Origin: Ferrimonas lipolytica
GTDB taxonomy: Bacteria > Pseudomonadota > Gammaproteobacteria > Enterobacterales > Shewanellaceae
Length of the DNA stretch: 64,000 nucleotides
Direction: 5' to 3'
Assembly: GCF_012295575.1 (NCBI RefSeq)
Contig: NZ_CP051180.1
Span: 558,001 to 622,000, forward strand
Below the pieces are notes generated by a model. It was not told the DNA's origin. It was given only the letters and a program-made list of their open reading frames with translations, and did not search any database. Shown here piece after piece: positions 16,975-26,724 of the stretch. Position 1 is the first letter of the stretch; each line of letters begins with the position of its first letter. Made by a program: the position numbers and the translations under genes.

Positions 16975-17676
16975 TCAATACCAGCGATGTTGGTTATTGG
17001 CCTGTAACTCGGCCACGCTGCGCTCAATGTTTTCATACTTCACTTCAACCCAAGTGGGCAGATCTCGAGGCCGTTCGATAATGCCTAAGCGCGGATCTTT
17101 CGGAGTAATCACTACCTCAATGTTTTCCAAGCCGATGTCGTGCGCCAATACAAACAACTCTTCTATCGATTGATCCCCCATAGCTAAGCAACCGGTGGAA
17201 ACTTCGCGGCCATGGATAAAGATGTCGCCACCAAGATCGCCACGCTGCTCTTGCTCGGCGTAGAAACGGTCAACACTGTTGGGGTAATCAATACGAAGTG
17301 ACAGATGGAACTTGCTATTGGGGTTGGCTGCGTCGAGGCGATAGACTCCTTCGGGAACCAAGAGATCACCTTGGCGCATCTTCGGGCGCAGGGTGCCACT
17401 GGCGCGCTTGATTGGATAATCACGCAGGTGGTGCCAATCATTATTGGTGCCTTGCAGCCAAATCTCTAACGAACGCTGCTCCTTTAACGCCACCAATTTA
17501 GCGCCGATGGCTCTAAAGTTTTTTGGTAAACGAGTAAAGTAGGGAGCTAGCCGAGCTCGTGCATCAGGGCCGTAAGCGGTAATAACGGAATCAACGGTAC
17601 GCGCTTTGCCTATGCTGGAGCACGGTAACAACAACAGTAGCAATGGAGCCAGTGCCGGTAGCAATTTTGAACGCAA
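16975..17676 (-). CDS. exported L,D-transpeptidase (YkuD domain)
   Basis: Periplasmic cysteine enzyme that remodels peptidoglycan cross-links or attaches lipoproteins. The YkuD active-site block is DIFIHGREVSTGCLAMGD, with catalytic His and Cys. The N-terminus has a basic start and a run of leucines (KLLPALAPLLLLLLPCSS), a signal peptide. The start chosen is TTG 17676, because AGGGGG stands eight bases upstream and this puts the signal peptide at the front. A GTG at 17745 would add 23 residues that look non-coding. It resembles the short YafK-like class. Convergent with grpE. Confidence 0.82.
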   Translation of the reverse strand: MRSKLLPALAPLLLLLLPCSSIGKARTVDSVITAYGPDARARLAPYFTRLPKNFRAIGAKLVALKEQRSLEIWLQGTNNDWHHLRDYPIKRASGTLRPKMRQGDLLVPEGVYRLDAANPNSKFHLSLRIDYPNSVDRFYAEQEQRGDLGGDIFIHGREVSTGCLAMGDQSIEELFVLAHDIGLENIEVVITPKDPRLGIIERPRDLPTWVEVKYENIERSVAELQANNQHRWY

Positions 17677-17781
17677 CGATAAATCCCCCTGAAAACGGCG
17701 GGCAGTGTTCCATAGGGATACCACCACTGCAACATTCAATGTCACATAACGCCAAACCCCTTTAGCTTACTCAATAAACAG

Positions 17782-17804
17782 AAAAGCCCGCAAGATGCGG
17801 ACTT
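17782..17804 (-). terminator. probable terminator of the SDR gene at 17832
   Basis: On the reverse strand AAGTCCGC / GCGGGCTT (one mismatch) with a TTTT tail, 28 bases after the stop. Confidence 0.65.
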
Positions 17805-17831
17805 CGTATACAGCTAATTGATTCGCTTAGA

Positions 17832-18554
17832 TTATGCAGGCTGACGAGTTGTAGTCAGAGCAATCTCACGGATATGAACGTTTTGTGGTTGGCCATAAGC
17901 ATAATCAATGGCGTTCGCCACGTCTTGGGCTTCTAGAACGCCGCCCATCTGCTCTTTCCACTCGCCGTAACCCTCTTTGATGTCGTCACGGGTGGTGTGG
18001 CTCAGCAGTTCAGTGTCTACCGCTCCTGGGGAGATAACGATAACTCGAACGTCGTCACCGCATACTTCTTCGCGGAGAGTTTCGGATAAGCCGTGTACCG
18101 CGAACTTGGTGCCACAGTAAGCCACGTGGTTCGGGAAGGTCTTGAAACCTGCGATAGAAGAGATGTTGATGATGGTGCCAGATTTACGCTCACGCATACC
18201 AGCCAACACCAGGTGAATACCGTTTAATAGGCCTTTGATGTTTACATCAACCATGGTGTTCCATTCTGCTGGGTTTTGAGTGTGAGCGTCGCCCAGTAGC
18301 ATTACACCGGCGTTGTTAACCAAGCAATCTACCGGACCAAACTGCGCTTGTGCGTCTTTGATGGCTGCTTCGAAGGTAGTTACATCGGTGATGTCTACTT
18401 TACGGCACATGGTGTTAGGCAGGTTAAGTGCTTCTAGCTTTTCTACACGACGAGCCAACAGCAGTAACGGGTGGCCTTTGGCAGATAGGGTACGGGCAGT
18501 GGATTCGCCGATACCAGAAGAGGCGCCGGTAATAACAACAAGTGGCTTAGTCAT
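17832..18554 (-). CDS. short-chain dehydrogenase/reductase (YdfG-like)
   Basis: 240-residue oxidoreductase: TGASSGIG loop (10-17), LLARR, NNAGVMLLG, catalytic Ser in NISSIAGFKTFPNH and YCGTK, then SPGAVDTEL. The RR after the second strand suggests NADP(H). It resembles NADP-dependent 3-hydroxy acid dehydrogenases (YdfG), but the substrate is not determined. It is read divergently from the LysR gene, the classic arrangement of a regulator and its target, with a palindromic operator-like site between. Confidence 0.85.
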   Translation of the reverse strand: MTKPLVVITGASSGIGESTARTLSAKGHPLLLLARRVEKLEALNLPNTMCRKVDITDVTTFEAAIKDAQAQFGPVDCLVNNAGVMLLGDAHTQNPAEWNTMVDVNIKGLLNGIHLVLAGMRERKSGTIINISSIAGFKTFPNHVAYCGTKFAVHGLSETLREEVCGDDVRVIVISPGAVDTELLSHTTRDDIKEGYGEWKEQMGGVLEAQDVANAIDYAYGQPQNVHIREIALTTTRQPA

Positions 18555-18574
18555 AGTAGTAACTCCAATTAGTT

Positions 18575-18593
18575 CGTTGTCGCTGTGACAACG
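18575..18593. promoter_or_regulatory. operator-like inverted repeat between SDR and LysR genes
   Basis: CGTTGTC-N5-GACAACG, a perfect 7-bp dyad containing the T-N11-A layout favoured by LysR-type regulators. It lies 21 bases from the SDR start and 76 from the LysR start. Confidence 0.55.
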
Positions 18594-18668
18594 TGATGGC
18601 GGACACTATAGGGATAGACGTTATCGGTCTAAAATACTTTGTTTCTTTGTCTGTAATAGGTATTCCCT

Positions 18669-19499
18669 ATGGATCTGCGTCGGCTACGCTGTTTTGTGGC
18701 GGTATTTGAAGAGCGAAATATGACGGTGGCAGCACAACGCTGCTTTGTTTCTCAGCCGTCTTTGTCTAGTTCAATCAAACAGTTAGAAGAGGAACTTGGT
18801 GCCATACTGTTTACTCGACATAAACGCGGGGTCGATCTTACCGATGACGCTCATCAGCTCTACCCCCTTGCTCGCCGTTTGTTAGGCCAAGCTGATGAAC
18901 TACCGGCGATGTTTGCTGAGCGCCAAGATAAAATTAAATTACGTCTGGCTAACTTTCATGACCTTAGTCCGTCGGAGTTGGTTAAATTTATTGCTCGGTG
19001 CCAAGCGGCTGAACCACGATTACAGATTGAGCTGTGTGATCACGACGATAACGACACCGACGCTCGACTTACATTGGACGTACTAAAACGCGACGAAGAG
19101 TTGTTTTTGCCGCTGTGGGAAGAGGATTATCAGTTGTGCGTACCGGTAGAACATGAGCTGGCGCAACTTGAACAAGTGCCGTTGGCGCAGCTGGATCAAT
19201 ACTCCTTTATTGAGTGTGCCGCCTGTGAGGCACATCAACAAACATTAAGCTTGCTTGCCAGTGGTGGTTTTGCGGTTAACTTAGTCGCTAAAGCAGCTCA
19301 TAAAACCCAGGTACGCCATATGGTATGTGCTGGGCTAGGGATCTCGTTTTTGCCATCGGGAGTATTAGAGGGCTGTGCACAACTAAAAGCGGTGCCATTA
19401 ATGGCACCGCGAATGTTTCGTCGTATTGGCTTATGTATCCCTGCATCAGCCGCTGACAGCAATTTGAGCCAATTGCTGCGTAATGCGGCGAGCTCATAG
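18669..19499 (+). CDS. LysR-type transcriptional regulator
   Basis: 276 residues. The N-terminal winged helix-turn-helix is typical: MDLRRLRCFVAVFEERNMTVAAQRCFVSQPSLSSSIKQLEEELG (quoted range 1-44). The effector-binding domain that follows is somewhat shorter than usual and has a cluster of cysteines (ECAACEAH, MVCAG). It probably controls the divergent SDR gene through the inverted repeat at 18575-18593. The ligand is unknown. No terminator is obvious in the 143 bases before the convergent EamA gene. Confidence 0.9.
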   Translation: MDLRRLRCFVAVFEERNMTVAAQRCFVSQPSLSSSIKQLEEELGAILFTRHKRGVDLTDDAHQLYPLARRLLGQADELPAMFAERQDKIKLRLANFHDLSPSELVKFIARCQAAEPRLQIELCDHDDNDTDARLTLDVLKRDEELFLPLWEEDYQLCVPVEHELAQLEQVPLAQLDQYSFIECAACEAHQQTLSLLASGGFAVNLVAKAAHKTQVRHMVCAGLGISFLPSGVLEGCAQLKAVPLMAPRMFRRIGLCIPASAADSNLSQLLRNAASS

Positions 19500-19642
19500 T
19501 AGCGGCACTGTTACCGCTTAACTGGACTGCTCCAATGCGGCAGAAGATCAACGACGGTATTGCTTTGCCCTTGTATCAACACTCGCCACGTCGGTGCTTT
19601 AACAGCCTTGGAAAGAACAACACTTAATTGGTATACAGGCGT

Positions 19643-20578
19643 TTAATTGGTTGGTGCTGGTGCATTAGTTCTACGCACCAGCTTTATTACTTTTGGGCCA
19701 ATTTTCTGTAGGATCAGCCCCGCGATAATCATCATCAAGCCAATGACTGTAGCGCTAGCAATCGCTTCTCCTAATATCTGCGAAATAAACATCAACGACA
19801 TAAATGGGCCTAAGAACGCTAAGTTACTGAGGCTGGCGGTGTGTTCAGCTAAACGCATTGCCGTGAGCCACAAGACAAAGGTGATGCCCATTTCAAACAT
19901 ACCCACATAAGCGGCTCCGGCTAGCCCTTGCCAGTTTGGAATTGTTAGTTCTCCCCGGTACCAGCACAACGCCGCGCTCAATGGCAGAGAAACTAAAAAA
20001 CCTAACAGTAAGCCCGCAATGGCATTGCCTTGTTGCTTGGTATTTACAATCCAATACAACGCCCAAAGTATGGTTGAGGTTAAGATCAACACTATACCGG
20101 TAGGATCAGCAACGCTAAAGGTACTGAAGTCGCCGCCGGTAGCGATAACCACCACCCCACAGTAGGCAAACAGTGCCGCAACCAGATCCCACAATTTGAG
20201 CTTTTGTTTGAGCATTGGCACCGCCAAGAACGACAACACAATAACCCAGGTGTAGTTAAGTGCTTGGGCTTGTTGCGCTGGCAAGCGATCGTAGCCTGCA
20301 AACAGTACGGCGTAATACAAGAAAGGATTAAGGATGCCACTGCGCAGATAATGTAGTGGTGCTTGGCGCCATTGCCGACCTAATTGCGAAAGCTGCCCTT
20401 TAACCGCGACGATTATTAGTAATATCACGCAGGAAAACAGCGAGGCAAACAGTACCAATTGCGCTGGAGATTGGTGTTCTAACGCCAATTTGAAGGCGGT
20501 GGCGACGGTTGACCAACAGAGGACGGCGGCGAAGCCAAACTGAAGGGCGCGGGTTTGATTTTTCACGGTTGCTGTCAA
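19643..20578 (-). CDS. EamA/DMT superfamily transporter
   Basis: Inner-membrane protein with ten predicted helices in two EamA repeats, about 311 residues from TTG 20578. Typical pieces are FGFAAVLCWSTVATAFKLAL at the first helix, YYAVLFAGYDRLPAQQAQALNYTWVIVLSF in the first repeat (in part) and LAFLGPFMSLMFISQILGE in the second. The start is uncertain: a GTG at 20566 is equally possible, and neither has a clear ribosome site. The frame runs on to 20722, but that extension is not membrane-like. Substrate unknown (family exports metabolites or amino acids). An operator-like palindrome is upstream. Confidence 0.8.
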   Translation of the reverse strand: MTATVKNQTRALQFGFAAVLCWSTVATAFKLALEHQSPAQLVLFASLFSCVILLIIVAVKGQLSQLGRQWRQAPLHYLRSGILNPFLYYAVLFAGYDRLPAQQAQALNYTWVIVLSFLAVPMLKQKLKLWDLVAALFAYCGVVVIATGGDFSTFSVADPTGIVLILTSTILWALYWIVNTKQQGNAIAGLLLGFLVSLPLSAALCWYRGELTIPNWQGLAGAAYVGMFEMGITFVLWLTAMRLAEHTASLSNLAFLGPFMSLMFISQILGEAIASATVIGLMMIIAGLILQKIGPKVIKLVRRTNAPAPTN

Positions 20579-20610
20579 CTTAACTGAGTAGGGGACTAAT
20601 AACTTTGTAT

Positions 20611-20622
20611 ATTGTATACAAT
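20611..20622. promoter_or_regulatory. palindrome ATTGTATACAAT upstream of the EamA gene
   Basis: Perfect 12-base palindrome 33 bases before the likely EamA start, of the TTGTATACAA kind bound by GntR/FadR-type regulators. The regulator itself is not in the window. Confidence 0.4.
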
Positions 20623-20738
20623 CTGTGTTGTGGCGATTATGAGAATTCCAATTTTTTTTAGTAAAGGCCTTGAAAGCCAAACAGCCAACCCCATTTATCT
20701 TTTCAGATTCAGTCGGCCGCAAATAATTGCGCGTCTCC

Positions 20739-20767
20739 CTTGAAAGGGCGTTGGGCTGACCCCACTT
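20739..20767 (+). promoter_or_regulatory. sigma-32 heat-shock promoter of dnaK
   Basis: CTTGAAA (20739-20745), 14-base spacer, CCCCACTT (20760-20767), 51 bases before the dnaK start. Confidence 0.82.
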
Positions 20768-20818
20768 AGTTTTTAACTGTTTATACGTCGTTATTGTAAA
20801 AGTTTTCGGAGGCTTTCG

Positions 20819-22732
20819 ATGGGAAAGATCATCGGTATTGATTTAGGCACCACTAACTCTTGTGTTGCTATTTTGGACGGCGATGCGCCGCGTGTTGTTG
20901 AAAACGCAGAAGGCGATCGTACTACCCCGTCTGTTATCGCTTACACCGATGGTGAAACCTTAGTTGGTCAACCAGCGAAGCGTCAGGCTGTTACTAACCC
21001 ACACAACACCTTGTTCGCTATCAAGCGTCTGATCGGTCGTCGTTTTAAAGACGAAGTGGTTCAGCGTGATATCGACATCATGCCATTCAACATCGTTGAA
21101 GCTGATAACGGTGATGCTTGGGTTGAAGCGCAAGGCAACAAAATGGCTGCGCCTCAGGTTTCTGCAGAAGTTCTGAAGAAGATGAAGAAAACTGCCGAAG
21201 ATTACCTAGGTGAAGAAGTAACTGAAGCGGTAATTACCGTTCCTGCATACTTCAACGACGCCCAGCGTCAAGCAACCAAAGACGCAGGCCGCATTGCTGG
21301 TTTGGATGTTAAACGTATCATCAACGAGCCAACCGCTGCTGCACTGGCATACGGTATGGGCAAAACTGTTGGCGACAACGTAGTTGCAGTATATGACTTG
21401 GGTGGCGGTACTTTTGATATCTCCATCATTGAAATTGACAACGTTGACGGCGAACAAACTTTTGAAGTTCTAGCGACCAACGGTGACACCCACTTGGGTG
21501 GTGAAGATTTCGATAACCGTATGATCAACTACTTGGCAGACGAGTTTAAGAACGAGCAAGGCATCGATCTTAAAAACGACCCACTGGCAATGCAGCGTCT
21601 GAAAGAAGCCGCAGAAAAAGCTAAGATCGAACTGTCTTCTGCTCAGCAGACCGACGTTAACCTGCCGTACATCACTGCAGATGCAACCGGTCCTAAGCAC
21701 ATGAACATCAAAGTAACCCGCGCTAAGCTGGAGTCTTTGGTTGAAGATTTGATCATCCGTTCTTTGGAGCCGTTGAAGGTTGCGCTGAACGACGCTGACC
21801 TGTCTGTTTCTGACGTAAATGACATCATCTTAGTTGGTGGTCAGACTCGTATGCCTAAAGTACAGCAAGCTGTTGCTGACTTCTTCGGCAAAGAGCCACG
21901 TAAAGATGTGAACCCTGACGAAGCGGTAGCCATGGGCGCAGCAGTTCAAGGTGGCGTATTGGCTGGTGACGTTAAAGACGTACTGCTGCTGGACGTTACC
22001 CCGCTGTCTCTGGGCATCGAAACCATGGGCGGCGTGATGACTTCTCTGATTGAGAAGAACACCACCATCCCAACCAAGAAGTCTCAGGTATTCTCTACTG
22101 CTGATGACAACCAGTCTGCCGTGACCATTCACGTTCTGCAGGGCGAGCGTAAGCAAGCTCAAGGCAACAAGTCTTTGGGTAACTTCAACTTAGAAGGTAT
22201 CCAAGCAGCACCACGTGGCATGCCACAAATCGAAGTAACCTTCGATATCGATGCTGACGGTATCCTGCACGTATCTGCGAAAGATAAGGGCACCGGTAAA
22301 GAGCAGAAGATCACCATTCAGGCGTCCTCTGGTCTGTCTGAAGACGAGATCAACGCGATGGTGAACGACGCTGAAGCGAACGCTGAAGAAGATAAGAAGT
22401 TTGAAGAGCTAGTACAGGCTCGCAACCAAGCTGACGGTCTGGTTCACGGTACTCGCAAGCAGGTTGAAGAAGCTGGCGACGCACTGTCTGCTGAAGACAA
22501 AGAGTCTATCGAAGCGGCTTGTAAAGCGGTTGAAGAAGCAACCAAAGGCGACGACAAAGAAGCCATGGAAGCTAAGACTCAGGAGCTGATTCAAGCGTCT
22601 CAGAAACTGATGGAAATTGCTCAACAGCAAGCTCAAGCGCAACAAGCTGGCGGTGCTGATGAGCAGCCACAAGCGAAAGCGGCTGATGACGTAATGGACG
22701 CCGAGTTCGAAGAAGTTAAAGACAAGAAGTAA
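20819..22732 (+). CDS. dnaK: chaperone DnaK (Hsp70)
   Basis: ATP-dependent chaperone, 637 residues (E. coli 638). N-terminus [17 protein letters not shown], with [20 protein letters not shown] (in the ATPase domain), [21 protein letters not shown] and the linker [19 protein letters not shown] leading to the substrate domain and a helical lid. The C-terminus ends in [15 protein letters not shown], the typical tail. GGAGGC lies before ATG. Transcribed from the sigma-32 promoter with dnaJ downstream. Confidence 0.98.
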   Translation: MGKIIGIDLGTTNSCVAILDGDAPRVVENAEGDRTTPSVIAYTDGETLVGQPAKRQAVTNPHNTLFAIKRLIGRRFKDEVVQRDIDIMPFNIVEADNGDAWVEAQGNKMAAPQVSAEVLKKMKKTAEDYLGEEVTEAVITVPAYFNDAQRQATKDAGRIAGLDVKRIINEPTAAALAYGMGKTVGDNVVAVYDLGGGTFDISIIEIDNVDGEQTFEVLATNGDTHLGGEDFDNRMINYLADEFKNEQGIDLKNDPLAMQRLKEAAEKAKIELSSAQQTDVNLPYITADATGPKHMNIKVTRAKLESLVEDLIIRSLEPLKVALNDADLSVSDVNDIILVGGQTRMPKVQQAVADFFGKEPRKDVNPDEAVAMGAAVQGGVLAGDVKDVLLLDVTPLSLGIETMGGVMTSLIEKNTTIPTKKSQVFSTADDNQSAVTIHVLQGERKQAQGNKSLGNFNLEGIQAAPRGMPQIEVTFDIDADGILHVSAKDKGTGKEQKITIQASSGLSEDEINAMVNDAEANAEEDKKFEELVQARNQADGLVHGTRKQVEEAGDALSAEDKESIEAACKAVEEATKGDDKEAMEAKTQELIQASQKLMEIAQQQAQAQQAGGADEQPQAKAADDVMDAEFEEVKDKK

Positions 22733-22772
22733 TTCTTGTTGAGCATCTTCTTGCTGCTTAAATAGCTATTTG

Positions 22773-22806
22773 AGCGGGCGTCCGGTAAACCGGATGCCCG
22801 CTTTTC
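22773..22806 (+). terminator. terminator-like hairpin between dnaK and dnaJ
   Basis: A 13-bp stem, AGCGGGCGTCCGG against CCGGATGCCCGCT (one G-T pair), loop TAAA and only four T. It may lower dnaJ expression relative to dnaK rather than separate the genes. Confidence 0.65.
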
Positions 22807-22842
22807 CATATTTATCGAGTAACACGGAACGCGACGCAGATT

Positions 22843-23985
22843 ATGTCAAAACGCGATTACTACGAAATTCTTGGTGTAGGCCGAGATGCTAGCGAACGGG
22901 ACATTAAAAAGTCTTACAAACGCTTGGCAATGAAGTTCCACCCTGACCGCAACCCTGGTGATGCGGCGGCGGAAGAGAGCTTTAAAGAGGCAAAAGAAGC
23001 CTATGAAATTCTTACCGACAGCCAAAAGCGCGCCGCTTACGATCAGTTTGGTCATGCCGGTGTTGATCCAAACCGCGGCGGCGGTGGCTTTGGTGGCGGC
23101 GGCGGTGCTGGCGGCTTTGAAGATATCTTCGGTGATGTTTTTGGCGATATGTTCGGTGGCGGTGGTCGTCGTGGCGGCCGTCAACAACAGCAAAGCGGCA
23201 GCGATCTGCGTTACAACCTTGAACTGTCTTTGGAAGAAGCGGTTAAGGGTTGTAAAAAAGAGCTGAAGATCCCTTCACTGTCTGAATGTGACAGCTGTAA
23301 TGGCAGTGGCGCGAAGAAGGGCAGCAGTGCCCAAACCTGTGGTACCTGTCATGGCCAAGGCCAAGTACAAATGCGCCAAGGCTTCTTTGCAGTAGCTCAA
23401 GCCTGTCCTACCTGTGGCGGTCGTGGCAAGGTGATTAAGGATCCTTGTAACAAGTGTCATGGCGAAGGTCGCGTTGAAAAGACCAAGACCTTGTCGGTTA
23501 ACATTCCTGCAGGTGTTGATACTGGTGACCGTGTTCGCTTAGCCGGTGAAGGCGAAGCCGGTCCAATGGGCGCACCAGCGGGTGATCTGTATGTACAGAT
23601 GCACGTCAAAGATCACCCAATCTTCGAACGCGATGGCAATAACCTCTATTGTGAAGTGCCAATCTCATTCACCAGTGCTGCACTGGGTGGCGAGATTGAA
23701 GTACCAACCTTGGATGGTCGAGTGTCATTGAAGGTGCCTGCTGAGACGCAAAGTGGTCGTATGTTCCGTCTGCGTGGTAAAGGCGTTAAATCCGTTCGTA
23801 GTCATGCGGTTGGCGATCTTATCTGTAAAGTGATCATCGAAACTCCGGTTAACTTGACCAGCCGTCAAAAAGAGCTGTTGGAAGAGCTGGAGTCAAGCTT
23901 TGAAGGCAACAGCAATAAGCACCGCCCGAAAGCGGAAGGCTTCTTTGATGGTGTGAAGAAGTTCTTTGACGACCTCACCAGTTAG
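22843..23985 (+). CDS. dnaJ: co-chaperone DnaJ (Hsp40)
   Basis: Delivers substrates to DnaK and stimulates its ATPase. 380 residues: J domain with HPD at 33-35, Gly/Phe-rich linker (about 72-108), four CxxCxGxG zinc repeats ([32 protein letters not shown]) and the C-terminal substrate domain. Lies 110 bases after dnaK with a partial terminator between, and is closed by a strong terminator. Confidence 0.98.
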   Translation: MSKRDYYEILGVGRDASERDIKKSYKRLAMKFHPDRNPGDAAAEESFKEAKEAYEILTDSQKRAAYDQFGHAGVDPNRGGGGFGGGGGAGGFEDIFGDVFGDMFGGGGRRGGRQQQQSGSDLRYNLELSLEEAVKGCKKELKIPSLSECDSCNGSGAKKGSSAQTCGTCHGQGQVQMRQGFFAVAQACPTCGGRGKVIKDPCNKCHGEGRVEKTKTLSVNIPAGVDTGDRVRLAGEGEAGPMGAPAGDLYVQMHVKDHPIFERDGNNLYCEVPISFTSAALGGEIEVPTLDGRVSLKVPAETQSGRMFRLRGKGVKSVRSHAVGDLICKVIIETPVNLTSRQKELLEELESSFEGNSNKHRPKAEGFFDGVKKFFDDLTS

Positions 23986-24004
23986 GCGTTGAGCCGCTCA
24001 AACT

Positions 24005-24035
24005 AAAACGGCCACTCAATTGAGTGGCCGTTTTT
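24005..24035 (+). terminator. bidirectional terminator after dnaJ
   Basis: AAAACGGCCACTC / GAGTGGCCGTTTT with centre AATT, a 30-base perfect palindrome followed by one more T. It faces the convergent glutaredoxin gene. Confidence 0.9.
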
Positions 24036-24049
24036 ATAGGTACCGATAA

Positions 24050-24400
24050 TTACTGTTGAGGTTCCAATTTACCGGTGGATTCCAATAGCTGGCGTACGTG
24101 GGTTTGGACAAACCCTTGCAACACCTTTCCTTCAACCACTAGTACCGGCACCGAGGTGCCACCAAATAGCTGCATCTCGGCGGCGGCTACTTTGTCGTCG
24201 TCGATGCTTACCATACGGAAATCGATCTCTTTCTCAGTGAAGTACTCTTTGGCACGCTCACAGTAAGGACAATCTTTACTGGAATACACTACAACGTCGG
24301 TGTCGTATTTAATGTTCGCATCGATCGCCTTTTTAAAGGAGGCGTGGGCAGGTGCGGTAAGCAGTAGCAGTGTGGTTAAAATCAGGGTGAAAAAGCGCAC
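24050..24400 (-). CDS. exported glutaredoxin-like protein
   Basis: 116 residues. Signal peptide MRFFTLILTTLLLLTAPAHA with an Ala-x-Ala cleavage site, then a glutaredoxin fold with active site C44-P-Y-C47 (YSSKDCPYCERAKEYF), the TSVPVLVVEGKVLQG cis-proline segment and a final helix. Glutaredoxins are normally cytoplasmic and need glutathione, so the exported form suggests disulfide or thiol chemistry in the periplasm. Convergent with dnaJ. No partner gene is adjacent. Confidence 0.83.
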   Translation of the reverse strand: MRFFTLILTTLLLLTAPAHASFKKAIDANIKYDTDVVVYSSKDCPYCERAKEYFTEKEIDFRMVSIDDDKVAAAEMQLFGGTSVPVLVVEGKVLQGFVQTHVRQLLESTGKLEPQQ

Positions 24401-24593
24401 TAGAAACCTCTTAGGGAAAATGAAATCTAAGAGATTTTTTACCTGTTCGCGGAGATTGTCTACTCCATTAGGGTTAAATTGCGGCCGTAACCATGTTCTC
24501 TTGCAGAATTGTTGAAAATGTCACCGTCGCACTGGCTATGTACTGAACTTTTATTGTGTTAAATTCATACGTTTCACGGATGAAAAGAGAGCA

Positions 24594-26552
24594 ATGATGG
24601 TAAGAATAATATTACTGCTAGTAAGCTTGTTAGCTGTGCCTCTGGTACCGGCGGAAACTCAAGCTGACATTTCCTATTTCACTCAAGCCAGCAGCTACAA
24701 CGGGGTGAAAATCTCCCCTAAAGGTACCTATTTGGCGATACGTATGCCAAAAGATGGCCAGCAAGTAGTGGCAATCCTTGAGACCAAAACCATGGCGGTT
24801 AAGCATATTGTTCGCTTTGGTAATAATAAAGAAGTTGGCCAGTTCCACTGGGGCAATGATAATCGCTTGTTAGTCTCATTGAGTATTTTTAAAGGGTGGT
24901 TGGCTGGCGCACTTGATACCGGTGAGTGGTATGCGGTTAATGCTGATGGAAGCAAAGATAAGTACATCTTTGGTTATCGCGGAGGTGGTAGCGTCGGGGT
25001 GCGGGTTAAAAAGCAGGAATCTCGCCGTGCTTGGGGAAGCATTATCGACCTGCTTCCTGAGGACGATGACTACGTGTTAATGGCCTCCCAACCGATGAGC
25101 CGCACCGGTGAACGTCTGTCGGAGATCCTTAAAGTTAATATCTACAACGGTCAAGCGCGTGAGTTAGGCCGTTCGCCAATCCCTAACGCTTACTTTCTAG
25201 CGGATAAAAACGGTGATGTTCGCTTTATTGCCGGTGAAAGGCTCAATGGTAAATGGGATGTACGTTATCGCGATAAACGTGGAGACCAGTGGCAAACCAT
25301 AGATTCTGAAGGGGAACGCGGAGGCACCTTTAAGCCATTGGCGTTTGCCGGACAACACCATGTCTATGCCTTGAGTAACTTAGGTGGCGATATCAATGGC
25401 ATCTACAAGATGGATGTACGCGACGGCAGCATGAAGCTGCTATTTAAAGATAATGAAGTTGATCCATCGGACACCTTTACCAGCCCTGACGGTCGTGACC
25501 TTTACGCCATATTGGTGGAACCAGACTTTCCTAATTACGTATTTATCGATGGTGAGCATCCGTCGGCCAAGGTGTTGAAAAGCTTAATGGCGTCATTTCC
25601 TGGCAAGCAGGTACAGATAGCCAGCGAAACCCTCGATGGTATGAAAGCGGTTGTGGCAGTACGCAGTGATCAACAGCCGGTGTCATTCTTTTTGTTTGAT
25701 AAAGGCAATAACCAATTGCGACCGTTGGTTGAGAGCCGCAGCTGGGTTGATGAGCGAACCGCGTCATTGGTTGAGCCGATAAAGTTTACCGCTCGAGATG
25801 GCAAAGTGATCCAAGCCTATCTGACGTTACCCCCGGGGCTTGAATTAAGTACTGCCAAGAAGTTACCGATGGTGGTTAACCCTCATGGCGGCCCTCATGG
25901 GATCCGTGATCGTTGGGGTTATAACTACGAAACCCAATTGTTGGCCAGTCATGGCTATGCGGTGTTACAAGTTAATTTCCGTGGTTCTGGTGGCTTTGGC
26001 CGTGCATTTGAGCAAGCAGGCTATCGTCAATGGGGGGGAGTAAGTCAGTTCGATATCATTGACGGTACCCAATATGTGGTTGGGCAGGGCATCGCTGATC
26101 CCAAACGGATGTGTATTTACGGTGCCAGCTTTGGCGGCTATTCGGCGTTGCAAAGCTCTATTCTGGAACCGGATCTATTCCAATGTGCCGTTGGCAGCAT
26201 GGGGGTATATGATCTTGAGATGATGTTTGATAACGGCGACATCCAAACTCGTCGAACTGGTATCAACTACCTCAATCAGGTGCTGGGTGACGACAAAGCG
26301 CAGCTGCAGCAATATAGCCCAGTAAATAACGTCGATAAGCTGAAAGTGGCGCTGATGCTGATTCATGGTGAAGAGGATGAGCGGGTGCCAGTGGAGCAGG
26401 TAGAGGCGTTGCGAGTTAAGTTAGATAAGATAAGTTACCCCTATCAATACATGGAGATGGATAAGGAAGGGCATAGCCTGGCAGATCCCGAAACGCGCCA
26501 AGCATATTATCAAAAGATTGTCGGCTTCTTAGACCAACATTTGCAGCTATAA
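24594..26552 (+). CDS. exported S9 family prolyl oligopeptidase-like peptidase
   Basis: 652 residues with an N-terminal signal peptide (MMVRIILLLVSLLAVPLVPA). Residues about 30-400 form a beta-propeller-like domain, followed by an alpha/beta-hydrolase: oxyanion region NPHGGPHGIRD, nucleophile S512 in GASFGGYSAL, D595 in HGEEDERVPVEQ and H627 in DKEGHSLADP. The catalytic triad is complete. Probably a periplasmic dipeptidyl or acylaminoacyl peptidase. Start ATG 24594 follows AAAAGAGAGC; the adjacent ATG at 24597 is equally possible. Confidence 0.9.
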   Translation: MMVRIILLLVSLLAVPLVPAETQADISYFTQASSYNGVKISPKGTYLAIRMPKDGQQVVAILETKTMAVKHIVRFGNNKEVGQFHWGNDNRLLVSLSIFKGWLAGALDTGEWYAVNADGSKDKYIFGYRGGGSVGVRVKKQESRRAWGSIIDLLPEDDDYVLMASQPMSRTGERLSEILKVNIYNGQARELGRSPIPNAYFLADKNGDVRFIAGERLNGKWDVRYRDKRGDQWQTIDSEGERGGTFKPLAFAGQHHVYALSNLGGDINGIYKMDVRDGSMKLLFKDNEVDPSDTFTSPDGRDLYAILVEPDFPNYVFIDGEHPSAKVLKSLMASFPGKQVQIASETLDGMKAVVAVRSDQQPVSFFLFDKGNNQLRPLVESRSWVDERTASLVEPIKFTARDGKVIQAYLTLPPGLELSTAKKLPMVVNPHGGPHGIRDRWGYNYETQLLASHGYAVLQVNFRGSGGFGRAFEQAGYRQWGGVSQFDIIDGTQYVVGQGIADPKRMCIYGASFGGYSALQSSILEPDLFQCAVGSMGVYDLEMMFDNGDIQTRRTGINYLNQVLGDDKAQLQQYSPVNNVDKLKVALMLIHGEEDERVPVEQVEALRVKLDKISYPYQYMEMDKEGHSLADPETRQAYYQKIVGFLDQHLQL

Positions 26553-26724
26553 AGCGCTAAACCACGAGAACTGGCAGCAACTTAGCGGAGCGATGCTGCC
26601 ATTCCCTTGGGAAACAATCGGCAACGGCGATGAACTTTGGTGTTGGTTTTATATTGATGGGCTTGTGCTGTTAATATATGGAAATGTTAGATAGGTGTTT
26701 CCAGTCAAGATAAGGAAGTCAAAA

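Noticed and set aside
24408-24440. Terminator-like hairpin CTCTTAG / CTAAGAG with T-tract on the forward strand
   Set aside because: No forward transcript is expected here (the gene to the left is on the other strand), and the loop is long; it was not listed as a feature.
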